Positions 19,272-28,988 of a DNA stretch of 64,000 nt are shown piece by piece (the stretch's first letter is position 1; every line of letters starts with the position of its first letter). The notes under the pieces are model-generated. The model saw only the letters and a program-made list of their open reading frames with translations, was not told where the DNA came from and ran no database searches. Made by a program: the position numbers and the translations under genes. The stretch is from contig NZ_CP128170.1 in the NCBI RefSeq assembly GCF_030347395.1, positions 1 to 64,000 on the forward strand. Reading direction: 5' to 3'. Source of the stretch: Microbacterium sp. ET2. Its GTDB lineage: Bacteria > Actinomycetota > Actinomycetes > Actinomycetales > Microbacteriaceae.

Positions 19272-21686
19272 CTAGCGATCGCCGCCGACAGCGCCCGTCG
19301 CGGCCGCGCGTCCGGTGTCGCGGAAGATCCTCAACCGACCGTCGTCGAGCCAGAGGGCGACCAGGCCGTCCTCGTCCGTCCGTGCGATCGCCGTTCCCGT
19401 CGCGGCGAGTGCACGGAGGATGTCCTCACGAGGGTGCCCATGACGATTCTCACGCCCCACGGTGATGAGTGCCGCAGCTGCATCGACGTCGTCGTAGAGC
19501 GGAACATGCTGATCGGCGCTGCCGTGGTGGGCGACCTTCACCAGATCGTAGGAGTCGGCCAGCACGCCGTCCGCGACCAAGGCCCGCTGCGGCGCCGCCG
19601 AGAGATCGCCGAGGAGCAGGACACGGGGAGTCCCGGCGCCATGGATGTCGAGCACCACACTCGCGTCGTTGCCCGGAGGGAAGGCGGGCGAGTCCTCGCG
19701 GGGCCAGAGCGTGCGCCATGCCGCGTCGCCGAGTCTGCCCGAGGTGCCCTGATGGACCTCTCGGACGACGGCGCCGCCGGAGTCGAGCACGGACAGCACA
19801 CGTGCGGCCGACCCACCGTCGAGAGGACCGTGGATGACGGTTTCCACACGCCCGATCACGGCGTCGACGCCGCCGACGTGGTCGATGTCGAAGTGCGTGA
19901 GCACGAGGAGATCGATCCTGTCGACGCCGACTCGGTCGAGACATGCGCTCAGCCCGACGGGGTCGGGCCCGGTGTCGACGAGGGCCACTTCGCCGGCGGA
20001 GCGGATGAGCACCGCGTCGCCCTGACCGATGTCGCAGGCGATGACGCTCCACGCCCCAGGCAGGGTGAGGGGGCCTGCGAGGGTGCGCAGGGCGGTTGTT
20101 CCCGAGACGATCCCGAGGGTCAGGGCGAGAACGAGGCCGGAGGTCAGGCGGAGGACGCCGACAACTCCCCGCCGACGCGGGCGGACCGCCACGAGGACCC
20201 ACAGCGCCGCGCCGGCTGCAGCCAACGTCAACAGACCTCCGATGCCACCGACCCACGGGGACTCGGCCCCCGGGAGCGCGGATGCGGTTTCGGCGACGGC
20301 GGCGATCCACGCGGCGGGGAACCAGGCGAGCACAGCCAAACCCGACTGCAGGAGCGGGACCACCGGGGACAGACACGCCAGAAGTCCGACGATCGTCGCC
20401 ACGGGTGCCGCCGGAGCGGCGAGGACATTGGCGATGACACCGTAGAGCGGAACCGTCGGCTGGATGAGGACGAGGAGCGGACCACAGGCGAGCTGCGCGG
20501 CGATGGGTACAGACAGGATGAGGGCGACGGGCGCCGGGAGGAGGCGTGCGAGCCCCGCCGCCAGCGGCGGGGCGAGAACGAGGAGCGAGCCGGTGGCCAC
20601 CACTGACAGAGCGAACCCGAGCGAGGTGGACAGCCAAGGGTCGACGGCGAGGAGCACCATCACCGCCAGGCTCAGCACGGCCAACCCGATGCCCGAGCGA
20701 CCCAGGAGCACGGCGAGCATCGCCACCGCCGCCATGACGCCGGCTCGCACCACGCTCGGTTCCGGTGTGACGAGGACGACGAAGCCGCCGAGGGCCACGA
20801 GAGACACCATCGTCCGCGCCCCGCGTCGCAGGCCCAGGGCGGCTGCGAGAACGTACGCCACGCCGACGACGAGTGCGCAGTTGGCTCCCGACACCGCGGT
20901 GAGGTGCGACAGCGACGATGCGATCATCGCCGTCTCGAGGTCCGCCGTGACCAGGCGCGTGTCTCCGACAGCGAGCCCCGGGATCAGCGTGCGTCCTGGG
21001 TCGGGAAGTCCGCTGACGGCGGCGACGAGTCCGCTGCGCAGATCCGAGGCCACGGCGAGGATGCCGGTCGGGGGCCGGATCAGCTCCGGTTCCTCGCCGG
21101 CTCGGAGGACGAGCGCGGCGCGGCCGCCGGAATAGGGCTGAACGGCGACGGCAGAGACACGGACTCGGGCGCCGACGTCGAGCTCCGGGACGACCCTGCG
21201 GTCGGCATCGGCGATCACGACGCTCACCGCGACCGTCGCCACGCCGGCCGCGGCGGGCTCATCTGTCGCGAGGGAAAGCGCGACGGCATCGAAAGCCCAT
21301 TCCGAGGCTCCGTGTCGCTCTACCTTGCCGGTGACGAGGATCTCCGCCTCCACGCTCCGTCCCGCCGGAACGCGTTCCTGCGCGTCCCGCACGGACGGGG
21401 CGGACAGGGCGGCGCTGGTCGAGGCGACGCCTGCCGTCACCATCCCGAGCACCACCGCGGTGAACCACAGGCCCGTTGTCCGCCGGAGCGAGACGCGGCC
21501 TCTGGAGGAAGCACGCGCCGCGACGACTGTCACGAGGAGAAGGGCTGCCGCCGTCCAGGTCGCCCCAGCGACCGCCGCGGACGCCTGCGGATGGAGGGTC
21601 GCGACCGCGGCGGCGATCCACGCGATGACGGCGGCCGCCGGCATCCGTGATCGTCTGATCGCCTCCCTCGCGGACGACGCACTCAC
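19272..21686 (-). CDS. comEC: ComEC/Rec2 family competence protein
   Basis: This 804-residue polytopic membrane protein forms the DNA-uptake channel in competent bacteria. It has an N-terminal DUF4131/OB region, a central Competence domain of many hydrophobic segments (including SLSHLTAVSGANCALV), and a C-terminal metallo-beta-lactamase domain with THFDIDHVGG and KVAHHGSADQ. All metal-binding histidines are present. The GTG at 21686 overlaps the comEA stop (GTGA) and is chosen for that reason. Whether the organism is naturally competent is not shown by this window. Confidence 0.93.
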   Translation of the reverse strand: MSASSAREAIRRSRMPAAAVIAWIAAAVATLHPQASAAVAGATWTAAALLLVTVVAARASSRGRVSLRRTTGLWFTAVVLGMVTAGVASTSAALSAPSVRDAQERVPAGRSVEAEILVTGKVERHGASEWAFDAVALSLATDEPAAAGVATVAVSVVIADADRRVVPELDVGARVRVSAVAVQPYSGGRAALVLRAGEEPELIRPPTGILAVASDLRSGLVAAVSGLPDPGRTLIPGLAVGDTRLVTADLETAMIASSLSHLTAVSGANCALVVGVAYVLAAALGLRRGARTMVSLVALGGFVVLVTPEPSVVRAGVMAAVAMLAVLLGRSGIGLAVLSLAVMVLLAVDPWLSTSLGFALSVVATGSLLVLAPPLAAGLARLLPAPVALILSVPIAAQLACGPLLVLIQPTVPLYGVIANVLAAPAAPVATIVGLLACLSPVVPLLQSGLAVLAWFPAAWIAAVAETASALPGAESPWVGGIGGLLTLAAAGAALWVLVAVRPRRRGVVGVLRLTSGLVLALTLGIVSGTTALRTLAGPLTLPGAWSVIACDIGQGDAVLIRSAGEVALVDTGPDPVGLSACLDRVGVDRIDLLVLTHFDIDHVGGVDAVIGRVETVIHGPLDGGSAARVLSVLDSGGAVVREVHQGTSGRLGDAAWRTLWPREDSPAFPPGNDASVVLDIHGAGTPRVLLLGDLSAAPQRALVADGVLADSYDLVKVAHHGSADQHVPLYDDVDAAAALITVGRENRHGHPREDILRALAATGTAIARTDEDGLVALWLDDGRLRIFRDTGRAAATGAVGGDR

Positions 21687-22333
21687 CAGACGACCAGATC
21701 GCGAAGCGACTCGACCATCTTCTCCCCGAATCCGGAGACGGCGAGGAGGTCGTCGACGCTGGTGAAAGGGCCGTTGGACTCCCGCCACGCGATGATGCGC
21801 TCAGCCAGTGCCGGTCCGATGCGCGGAAGGGTGTCCAGCGCCGCCTCGTCGGCGGTGTTGAGGTTGACCTTGCCCCCGGTGGTGTCGGGCGCACCGCCGG
21901 CGGCCGTACCGGGCGGCTGTTCGAGTGTGACGTCGCCGATCTCGGCGACGACCAGCTGCTCGCCGTCCGCGAGGAGCCGGGCGAGGTTCACCGATCGGGG
22001 CTCGGCGGTCTCGGTGAATCCGCCCGCGGCTGCCACGGCGTCGAGAACCCGGGCCCGGTCGGGAAGAACGTACACTCCGGGCGTCGCAACCGCTCCGGCG
22101 ACGTGCACGACGAGGTCGGCGGAGGGTGCCGGGGGGACCGACTCCGTCCCTTCCTCCCCCGTCGACACTCCGACGGTCCCCGACGGCAGAGGCACGTCCT
22201 CCACGGGGCCGAGGGCACTGCGCAGGACGCCGATTCCGACGGTGAGCGCCACGGCGGCCAAGACCACCACGACCGCCGCGCCGAGGCCGACTCTCCGGGC
22301 GGTGTGGCGACCCTCCTCGCCGTCTGCCGTCAC
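21683..22333 (-). CDS. comEA: ComEA family DNA-binding protein
   Basis: ComEA binds incoming DNA at the cell surface. It has one N-terminal membrane helix (about 15-37), a linker, an SLBB domain (VVHVAGAVATPGVYVLP) and a C-terminal helix-hairpin-helix pair (KVNLNTADEAALDTLPRIGP, VSGFGEKMVESL). An in-frame GTG lies at 22339. However, TAGCGT (22345-22340) sits 6 nt before the GTG at 22333, so a leaderless start at 22333 (216 residues) is preferred. It overlaps comEC by 4 bp. Confidence 0.92.
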   Translation of the reverse strand: MTADGEEGRHTARRVGLGAAVVVVLAAVALTVGIGVLRSALGPVEDVPLPSGTVGVSTGEEGTESVPPAPSADLVVHVAGAVATPGVYVLPDRARVLDAVAAAGGFTETAEPRSVNLARLLADGEQLVVAEIGDVTLEQPPGTAAGGAPDTTGGKVNLNTADEAALDTLPRIGPALAERIIAWRESNGPFTSVDDLLAVSGFGEKMVESLRDLVVW

Positions 22334-22373
22334 GGTCACACGCTAGGCGCGGCCCCGCCGTGGCGAACGCCAT

Positions 22374-22403
22374 CGGCCACGATCCGTGGAGGGATCGTGG
22401 CCG
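22374..22403 (-). terminator. leuS terminator
   Basis: A perfect 12-bp stem, CGGCCACGATCC and GGATCGTGGCCG around a 6-nt loop, lies 33 bp downstream of leuS on the minus strand and upstream of comEA. No T-tract is present. Confidence 0.8.
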
Positions 22404-22435
22404 CGCGTCGGTGTGCAGGAAAGGTGGCGGGCGCC

Positions 22436-25027
22436 TCAGTGGGTGCTGAAGCTCACGACCTTCGGCGGACGCACGATCGCACGGGTGATCTCCCGCCCGG
22501 CCAGCGCACGCTGCACCTTCTCGTCGGCGCGCGCCTGCGCCTCGAGCGCAGCGGAATCGATGCGAGCCGAAACCTCCAGCGTCGCCCGCACCTTGCCGTC
22601 GATCTGCACGACGGCGGTCACCGTCTCATCGACGAGAAGCGTCGGATCGGGATGCCGCCACGGCACGAGCCCCACGAACGGGGCGTACCCGAGCATCTCC
22701 CACATCTCCTCGGCGGTGTGGGGAGCGAAAAGATCGAGGATCATGGCCGTCGCCTCCGCGGCCTCACGCACGGCGGGGTCAGCCGGCCCGGCTCCGGAAT
22801 CGATCACCTTGCGCGTGGCGTTGACGAGCTCCATCAGACGTGCAACGGCCACGTTGAACTTGGTGTGCTCGATCAGGCCCGGCGCGTCGGCGAGCAGGCG
22901 GTGCGTGACGCGACGGAGCGCGACATCCCCCTCCGCCCACACCACGTCCGGCTCACTGCTGACGTCTTTGGCCACGCGCCACGCGCGCGCGAGGAATTTC
23001 TGGGCACCCGTCGTCGACACGTCCTCCCAGTTGATGTCATCCTCGGCGGGACCACTGAAGGCGATGGCGACGCGGACGGCATCCGCGCCGGGGTCGCGCA
23101 TGCTCGCGGCGAACTCCACGAGGTTGCCCTTGCTCTTGGACATCTTCGATCCGCCGAGGAGCACCATCCCCTGGTTCACCAGGCTGGTGAACGGCTCGGT
23201 GAAGTCGACCAAGCCCATGTCGAACAGCACCTTCGTGATGAAACGCGCGTACAGGAGGTGGAGGATGGCGTGCTCCACACCGCCGATGTACGCGTCCACC
23301 GGAGCCCAGCGATCAGCCTGCTTCGGTGCGAAGGCCTGCGTGGCGTCGTTCGGTGACAGGAACCGGAGGAAGTACCACGAACTGTCCACGAAGGTGTCCA
23401 TCGTGTCGGGGTCGCGGCGCGCAGGACGCCCGGTCTCGGGATCGGTGGTGCGGATCCACTGCTCCGCGCCGCCCAGCGGGGAGGTGCCTCGCGGTGCGAG
23501 GTCGAGCCCCTGAGCCTCCGGCAGCCGCAGGGGCAGGTCGGATTCGGGCACCGGCACGATGCGTCCGTCGTCGGTGTGGATCATGGGGATGGGCGTTCCC
23601 CAGAAGCGCTGGCGCGAGATCAGCCAGTCGCGCAGTCGGTAGGACTTCGCCGCTCGTCCGGTGCCCGCGGCCTCGAGCTCCTCGATGATGCGCGCGATGG
23701 CGGTGCGCTTGGACAGACCGTCCAAACTCCCGGAGTGGATCATCCGACCCTCGCCCGTGAGCGCGATGCCCGTACGTGCCGGGTCGATGTCGGCCAGACT
23801 CGGACCCGTCTCCTCCGGCATGATCGGCTCGCCGTCGTCCGCGAACTCGATGACCGGGATCGCACCGGTGATGGGCGCGGTGGTGTCGACGACGACCTTG
23901 ATCGGCAGGTCGAAGGCGCGGGCGAAGTCGAGGTCGCGCTGATCGTGGGCGGGAACGGCCATCACCGCGCCGTGACCGTAGTCGGCCAGCACGTAATCCG
24001 CGGCCCAGATGGGGAGTCGCTCGCCGTTGATCGGGTTGATCGCGTATCGCTCCAGGAACACCCCCGTCTTCGGGCGCTCGGTGTTCTGACGCTCGATCTC
24101 GCTCTCGCGCGCGACCGAGTCGACGTAGTCCTGGAAGCGCATCCGCACCTCGGCGGACGCGCCCGCAGCAAGCTCGGCAGCGAGGTCGCTGTCGGGCGCG
24201 ACGACCATGAACGTCGCCCCGTGCAGGGTGTCGGGACGCGTGGAGAACACGGTGACCTTCTCGGTACGACCCTCGATCTCGAAATCGATGTCTGCGCCCA
24301 CGGAGCGGCCGATCCAGTTCCGCTGCATGCGGATGACCTTCTGCGGCCAGAACCCCTCGAGCTGGTTGAGGTCGTCGAGGAGCCGATCGGCATAGGTGGT
24401 GATCTTGAAGTACCACTGCGTGAGCTTCTTCTTGATCACCTCTGCGCCGCACCGTTCGCAGTGCCCGTCGACGACCTGCTCGTTGGCGAGCACGGTCTGA
24501 TCGTTCGGGCACCAGTTGACCGGGCTCTCCTTGCGATATGCGAGGTCGCGCGCGTACAGCTGCTGGAACAGCCACTGGTTCCAGTGGTAGTACTCCGGAT
24601 CGCTGGTGTGGAGGATGCGGCTCCAGTCGTAGGACGAGCCGTACTCGCGGAAGCTCTTCTTGTGCTGCGCGATATTGGTGTAGGTCCACTCCCGCGGGTC
24701 GGCGCCACGCTGGATGGCGGCATTCTCGGCGGGGAGGCCGAAGGAGTCCCATCCGATCGGGTTCAGCACGTTGTACCCGCGGTGACGCCAGAATCGCGCG
24801 ACGATGTCGACGTAGGCGTAGCTCTCGGCGTGCCCCATGTGGAGGTCGCCCGAGGGATAGGGGAACATGCCGAGCACGTACTTCCGGGGGCGGGTGTCGC
24901 CCTCGTCGCCGGCGCGGAACGGATCAGCCGACTCCCACCGCTGCTGCCACTTCTGCTGGATGGCGTAGGGGTCGTAGCCGCTGCCGTCGGTGGGCGCGGT
25001 GGTGTCGCTGGGGGGAGTCTGACTCAC
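22436..25027 (-). CDS. leuS: leucyl-tRNA synthetase
   Basis: LeuS charges tRNA-Leu. The 863-residue class I synthetase has the HIGH-type motif HMGH (about 60-65, in [12 protein letters not shown]), a CP1 editing domain, zinc-cysteine pairs (CPN...CERC), and KMSKS (about 625-630). The C-terminal domain ends in [11 protein letters not shown]. The start is taken at the GTG at 25027 ([10 protein letters not shown]); the frame is open further upstream but carries no LeuS-like sequence. A 12-codon frame (25064-25026) overlaps this GTG. pabB lies upstream with a 100-bp gap, so leuS may have its own promoter (TACCCT near 25091). Confidence 0.95.
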   Translation of the reverse strand: MSQTPPSDTTAPTDGSGYDPYAIQQKWQQRWESADPFRAGDEGDTRPRKYVLGMFPYPSGDLHMGHAESYAYVDIVARFWRHRGYNVLNPIGWDSFGLPAENAAIQRGADPREWTYTNIAQHKKSFREYGSSYDWSRILHTSDPEYYHWNQWLFQQLYARDLAYRKESPVNWCPNDQTVLANEQVVDGHCERCGAEVIKKKLTQWYFKITTYADRLLDDLNQLEGFWPQKVIRMQRNWIGRSVGADIDFEIEGRTEKVTVFSTRPDTLHGATFMVVAPDSDLAAELAAGASAEVRMRFQDYVDSVARESEIERQNTERPKTGVFLERYAINPINGERLPIWAADYVLADYGHGAVMAVPAHDQRDLDFARAFDLPIKVVVDTTAPITGAIPVIEFADDGEPIMPEETGPSLADIDPARTGIALTGEGRMIHSGSLDGLSKRTAIARIIEELEAAGTGRAAKSYRLRDWLISRQRFWGTPIPMIHTDDGRIVPVPESDLPLRLPEAQGLDLAPRGTSPLGGAEQWIRTTDPETGRPARRDPDTMDTFVDSSWYFLRFLSPNDATQAFAPKQADRWAPVDAYIGGVEHAILHLLYARFITKVLFDMGLVDFTEPFTSLVNQGMVLLGGSKMSKSKGNLVEFAASMRDPGADAVRVAIAFSGPAEDDINWEDVSTTGAQKFLARAWRVAKDVSSEPDVVWAEGDVALRRVTHRLLADAPGLIEHTKFNVAVARLMELVNATRKVIDSGAGPADPAVREAAEATAMILDLFAPHTAEEMWEMLGYAPFVGLVPWRHPDPTLLVDETVTAVVQIDGKVRATLEVSARIDSAALEAQARADEKVQRALAGREITRAIVRPPKVVSFSTH

Positions 25028-25127
25028 GGAGAGATGCCAATCGTGGTGCTCGAACGGGACATCGAGCGCGCGGAGCGCGAGATTCCCAGGGTAGCCGAGC
25101 CACGGGGTCAGGCGGGGACGGGTGTGG

Positions 25128-26441
25128 TCACCAGCCCTCGGGCAGGGCGGCGCCGAGCGCCGCGAGGGGGCCGCGGGCCTTGAGCGCCACTTCGGCGACC
25201 TCCGCCGCCGGCACCGACCTCCAGGTGATGCCACCGCCGGCTCCGACGTACGCACCGTCCGGATGCGCCACGATCGATCGGATGATCATCGCGAGGTCCA
25301 GGCCTCCGTCGTCGCCGATCCACCCGAGGCACCCGGAGAAGACCCCGCGCGGCGCACCCTCCAGTCGGTGCAGAATCGTCATCGCCGACAGCTTGGGCGC
25401 ACCCGTCATGCTTCCGGCCGGGAAGGTCGCCGCAAGGAGATCCGAGACCCGGATGCCGGGACGAAGCGTCCCCGACACCGTACTGACCAGCTGGTGGACC
25501 TGGCGGTAGGAGTGGACGGCGAACAACTCCTCGACGGCGATGGACCCGGGTTCGCACACTCGCGAGAGATCGTTGCGCATGAGATCGACGATCATGAGGT
25601 TCTCTGCGCGCTCCTTCTCGTCGCCGAGGAGTTCCGCCGCCAGCGCGGCGTCCTCGGCCGGGCGCGGCGACCGACCACGCGTGCCCTTGATGGGGCTCGT
25701 CCGCACTCGCGACCCGTCGACGTCGAGGAAGCGTTCGGGACTGGCGCTGAGGAGCGCGACATCGCCTGAGCGGATGAGCGCGCCGAACGGGGCCGGCGAT
25801 CCGGCGCGCAGTCGCAGGTAGACCGCGAGCGGGTCGACGGGCGGGCCGGCGACGGTGAATCGAGTGGTCAGGCAGAGCTGGTAGGCGTCGCCCTCCCGGA
25901 TGTGCGCGCGGCATCGCTCTATGAGGGCGGCGTACTCGTCCGCGTTGTGGCGTGCGACCGCCGACGCAGGCCGCGACGAAGGCCTGGGGTGGGCTTCCTC
26001 CGCGGAAAGAGGCGGGCCGAACGTGTCAGGCCGACTCCCGGTGTCGTCATGCTCCACGAAGAACGCACGTCGCTGCGCATGGTCGAAGGCGTACCACTGC
26101 GACGCGCGCAGCCACAGCGCTGACGGCGCCTCGGCGGCATCCGGGTGCACCGGCGCCCCCGCGGCAGCGGCGCCCATCTCGTAACCGAGCCACCCGACCC
26201 AACCGCCCCGGAACCGGCCGGCGGGCCATGTGTCCGGGGACGCCGTGCGCGCGCCGATCGGCGTTGCCGTGACGATCTCGGGATCGGCGGGGGTGCCGAC
26301 CCCGACCCAGCTCCAGCCGCCGGACTCGGTGGCCTCGCCGTCGAGCCAGAAGCAGTGATCGTGTCGCCCCGCCCACTGGGCGAAAGCCAGGCTCGGATCG
26401 ATCCACGCGTCGAGCTCGACGGCGATGGGGTGCACCGACAT
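25128..26441 (-). CDS. pabB: aminodeoxychorismate synthase component I (PabB-type)
   Basis: PabB converts chorismate and ammonia to aminodeoxychorismate for folate synthesis. The 437-residue chorismate-binding protein has [41 protein letters not shown] and GAGGGITW. The Lys in PIKGT, where anthranilate synthases usually have Ala, argues for PabB over TrpE. No glutamine amidotransferase partner is adjacent. TAGCCT (26453-26448) ends 6 nt before the ATG, a leaderless start divergent from that of the DedA gene. Confidence 0.85.
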   Translation of the reverse strand: MSVHPIAVELDAWIDPSLAFAQWAGRHDHCFWLDGEATESGGWSWVGVGTPADPEIVTATPIGARTASPDTWPAGRFRGGWVGWLGYEMGAAAAGAPVHPDAAEAPSALWLRASQWYAFDHAQRRAFFVEHDDTGSRPDTFGPPLSAEEAHPRPSSRPASAVARHNADEYAALIERCRAHIREGDAYQLCLTTRFTVAGPPVDPLAVYLRLRAGSPAPFGALIRSGDVALLSASPERFLDVDGSRVRTSPIKGTRGRSPRPAEDAALAAELLGDEKERAENLMIVDLMRNDLSRVCEPGSIAVEELFAVHSYRQVHQLVSTVSGTLRPGIRVSDLLAATFPAGSMTGAPKLSAMTILHRLEGAPRGVFSGCLGWIGDDGGLDLAMIIRSIVAHPDGAYVGAGGGITWRSVPAAEVAEVALKARGPLAALGAALPEGW

Positions 26442-26447
26442 GTTCTC

Positions 26448-26477
26448 AGGCTAGAGGACACGCCGGACCCGTAGGCT
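26448..26477. promoter_or_regulatory. divergent leaderless promoters for pabB and the DedA gene
   Basis: On the minus strand TAGCCT (26453-26448) lies 6 nt from the pabB ATG. On the plus strand TAGGCT (26472-26477) lies 6 nt from the DedA GTG. The 42-bp gap therefore holds two back-to-back -10 elements with no room for ribosome-binding sites. No clear -35 boxes are seen. Confidence 0.65.
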
Positions 26478-26483
26478 CGAGCC

Positions 26484-27167
26484 GTGAACGAGATCCTCTC
26501 CGGGATCCTCGACGCCGTCCAGGGCGTGGACCCCGCCCTGCGGACGGTGCTGGCGGGGATCGCCATCATGCTCGAGACGAGCGTCCTGATCGGTCTGGTC
26601 GTTCCGGGCGACACGATCGTGATCGTCGCGGCCACCGCCGTCTCATCCCCCTGGGAGGGCGTGATCCTGGCCATCGTCGTCGTCGTGGGCGCCCTCGCCG
26701 GCGAGACGGTCGGGTTCTTCCTCGGGCGATTCCTCGGGCCCTGGATCCGACGCTCGCGGCTGGGTCGGTGGATCGGTGAAGACAAGTGGGCTCGGTCCGA
26801 GCGCTATCTGCAGCGTCGTGGCGGGCCGGCGATCTTCCTCTCCCGCTTCCTGCCCGTCCTGCACTCGCTCGTTCCGCTCACGGTCGGGATGAGCGGGTTC
26901 GCCTACCGTCGCTTCCTCGCCTGGACGGCGCCCGCGTGCATCCTGTGGGCGGCCCTGTACGTCAGCGTGGCGTCAGCGGCGGCGGGGACGTACCGGGAGC
27001 TGGCCGATCGACTGCACTTCGCGGGGTACCTGTTCGTCGGTGCCATCGTCGTGTTCCTCGTGCTGATCTTCGTCGCGAAGAAGATCATCGAACGCGTCGA
27101 GCGCCGGCACTTCGAACCCGATCCGGTTCCGGAGTCGACGGGTGAGGTCGACACCGTGAAAGACTGA
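26484..27167 (+). CDS. DedA family membrane protein
   Basis: DedA proteins are polytopic inner-membrane proteins now linked to lipid scrambling or carrier recycling and to membrane-potential homeostasis. The 227 residues show the family features VVPGDTIVIVAAT, ETVGFFLGRFLG and FLSRFLPVLHSLVPLTVGMSG (with the conserved Arg), plus 4-5 hydrophobic segments. The GTG start at 26484 is leaderless. The next gene starts 4 nt after the stop, so the two form an operon. Confidence 0.92.
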   Translation: MNEILSGILDAVQGVDPALRTVLAGIAIMLETSVLIGLVVPGDTIVIVAATAVSSPWEGVILAIVVVVGALAGETVGFFLGRFLGPWIRRSRLGRWIGEDKWARSERYLQRRGGPAIFLSRFLPVLHSLVPLTVGMSGFAYRRFLAWTAPACILWAALYVSVASAAAGTYRELADRLHFAGYLFVGAIVVFLVLIFVAKKIIERVERRHFEPDPVPESTGEVDTVKD

Positions 27168-27171
27168 GGTG

Positions 27172-28206
27172 ATGTCTGAGACCACTCCGTCGCCCGGTGC
27201 GCATGTGTTGTGGCTCGCTCGCCTGGAGTACCGTTTCCACGCGTGGCGGGAACGACGCGCCCGCCGCCGTGGTCAGCGACCCACCGTGGCGCCGTTCCCC
27301 GGCTACGGGGGAGTCGACTGGGTGCGGGTGCTCGGCCGCGTACTGATCGTCCCTCCCGCTCGCACGACCGAATCCGGCGAGTACGCCGGCGTGAGGGGCT
27401 GGCGGAGCTTCGCCTCGGTTCCGGTGGGCTACGCGCAGGTGCGGGTGACGATCTCGGGCACCGAGCACGAGGTCGTCGCCGATCGCGGCGGTGTGATCGA
27501 CACGGTCCTCCCCGCGGCCCTGGAACCCGGATGGCAGACGGTGACGATGTCGGTCGAGGGCGGGGAGCCGGTTGAGACGCGTCTGTTCATCGTCGCTCCC
27601 GACGTGCGCTTCGGCGTGATCTCCGATGTCGATGACACCGTCATGGTGACCGCCCTCCCCCGCCCGCTGCTCGCGGCGTGGAACTCCTTCGTGGTGGATG
27701 AGCACGCCCGCCAGCCCGTCCCCGGGATGGCGGTGCTCGCCGAACGACTGGTGCGCGACAACCCCGGCTCACCGTTCGTCTACCTGTCCACCGGAGCCTG
27801 GAACATCGCCCCGACGCTCATGCGCTTCCTCCGCCGGCATGTCTACCCCGCGGGTGCGATACTCCTCACCGACTGGGGGCCCACGCACGACCGGTGGTTC
27901 CGAAGCGGCAAGGATCACAAACTCGAGAACCTCCGACGCCTGGGTCGTGAGTTCCCCGACGTCAAGTGGCTCCTCATCGGCGATGACGGTCAGCACGACG
28001 ACGAGATCTACACCACGTTCACCAGCGAGAACCCCGACAACGTGATCGCCGTCGCCATCCGACGCCTCTCCCCCGCCGAAGCGGTCCTGGCCGGTGGGCG
28101 CACCGCGGTGGACGACCACTCGGCGGCGGCAGTGCCCTGGGTCACCGGCCGAGACGGCGCGGAGCTGCTGGACAGGCTGCAGGCGGTCGGCGTGGTCGTC
28201 TCGTGA
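27172..28206 (+). CDS. DUF2183 (App1-like phosphatidate phosphatase domain) protein
   Basis: This 344-residue protein has a C-terminal App1-like HAD-type domain with the DxDxT motif in SDVDDTVMVTALPRP (about 147-161). TGAWN, LTDWGPTHDRWF, KDHKLENL and LIGDDGQHDDEIY follow. In yeast App1 this domain dephosphorylates phosphatidate; in bacteria the substrate is unproven. The N-terminal third is a beta-rich region. It is co-transcribed with the DedA gene, which fits a shared role in membrane lipids. The ATG at 27172 is preferred to the GTG 3 nt earlier. Confidence 0.88.
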   Translation: MSETTPSPGAHVLWLARLEYRFHAWRERRARRRGQRPTVAPFPGYGGVDWVRVLGRVLIVPPARTTESGEYAGVRGWRSFASVPVGYAQVRVTISGTEHEVVADRGGVIDTVLPAALEPGWQTVTMSVEGGEPVETRLFIVAPDVRFGVISDVDDTVMVTALPRPLLAAWNSFVVDEHARQPVPGMAVLAERLVRDNPGSPFVYLSTGAWNIAPTLMRFLRRHVYPAGAILLTDWGPTHDRWFRSGKDHKLENLRRLGREFPDVKWLLIGDDGQHDDEIYTTFTSENPDNVIAVAIRRLSPAEAVLAGGRTAVDDHSAAAVPWVTGRDGAELLDRLQAVGVVVS

Positions 28207-28250
28207 TGACTGCTGTCCGTCGCGTCGGAGGTCGGTCGTAGGCTGATCGC

Positions 28251-28988
28251 ATGTGCGGACGCTTCGTGGTGGCAAACGTCGGCTCCGAGCTGGTCGGCGT
28301 GCTCCGCGTGGATGTCGAGAGCGACGACCTGCCCGCGCCGTCGTACAACATCGCACCGACCTCGACCGTAGCGATCGTCCTCGACTCCGCGAAGACCGAA
28401 CCCCCCACGCGCCGCCTCGAGCCGGCGCGCTGGGGTCTCGTGCCGGGGTGGGCGAAGGACGTCAAGGTGGGCGCGCGCGCGTTCAACGCCCGTTCCGAGG
28501 AGCTCGAGGACAAGCCGATGTTCCGCCAGGCGCTCGCCAAGCGCCGCGCCATCATTCCGGCGACCGGCTACTACGAGTGGAAGCAGGCGGACGGAGCCAA
28601 GATCCCCCACTACATCCATCCCGCAGGCGGTGAGCCGCTCTTCTTCGGCGGGCTCTACGAGTGGTGGAAGGATCCGTCGAAACAGGACGACGATCCGGAA
28701 CGCTGGTTGCTGAGCTTCACGATCCTGACGAGGGATTCGATCGGGAGGCTCGGATCGATTCACGACCGGATGCCCCTCTTCATGGATCCCGACCACGCCG
28801 ACGCCTGGCTGGACCCGACGACCGAGAACGTCCGCGACGTGCTGGACGCGGCGATCGACGCCGCTCCCGCCGTCGCTGAGACGCTGGACGATCACGTGGT
28901 CGACCGCGCGGTGGGGAACGTCCGGAACAACGGCCCTCACCTCATCGAACCCGCCGGCGACACGGCCTCGACCGGCGATGCGTCTTGA
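28251..28988 (+). CDS. SRAP (SOS response-associated peptidase, YedK/HMCES-like) protein
   Basis: SRAP proteins form thiazolidine crosslinks to abasic sites in single-stranded DNA through Cys2. Here Met-Cys2-Gly-Arg-Phe is intact once Met is removed. Conserved YNIAPT, ARWGLVPGWAKD, FNARSE, TGYYEW (catalytic Glu) and SIHDRMP (catalytic His) are all visible. Length 245. TAGGCT (28239-28244) lies 6 nt before the ATG, a leaderless start. It overlaps the following DNA-glycosylase-like gene by 11 bp, suggesting a DNA-repair pair. Confidence 0.95.
   Translation: MCGRFVVANVGSELVGVLRVDVESDDLPAPSYNIAPTSTVAIVLDSAKTEPPTRRLEPARWGLVPGWAKDVKVGARAFNARSEELEDKPMFRQALAKRRAIIPATGYYEWKQADGAKIPHYIHPAGGEPLFFGGLYEWWKDPSKQDDDPERWLLSFTILTRDSIGRLGSIHDRMPLFMDPDHADAWLDPTTENVRDVLDAAIDAAPAVAETLDDHVVDRAVGNVRNNGPHLIEPAGDTASTGDAS

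Noticed and set aside
25026..25064. Twelve-codon frame ([12 protein letters not shown]) overlapping the leuS GTG, considered as a leucine leader
   Set aside because: It contains no Leu codons, and nothing links it to leucine control. The GTGA overlap may be chance.
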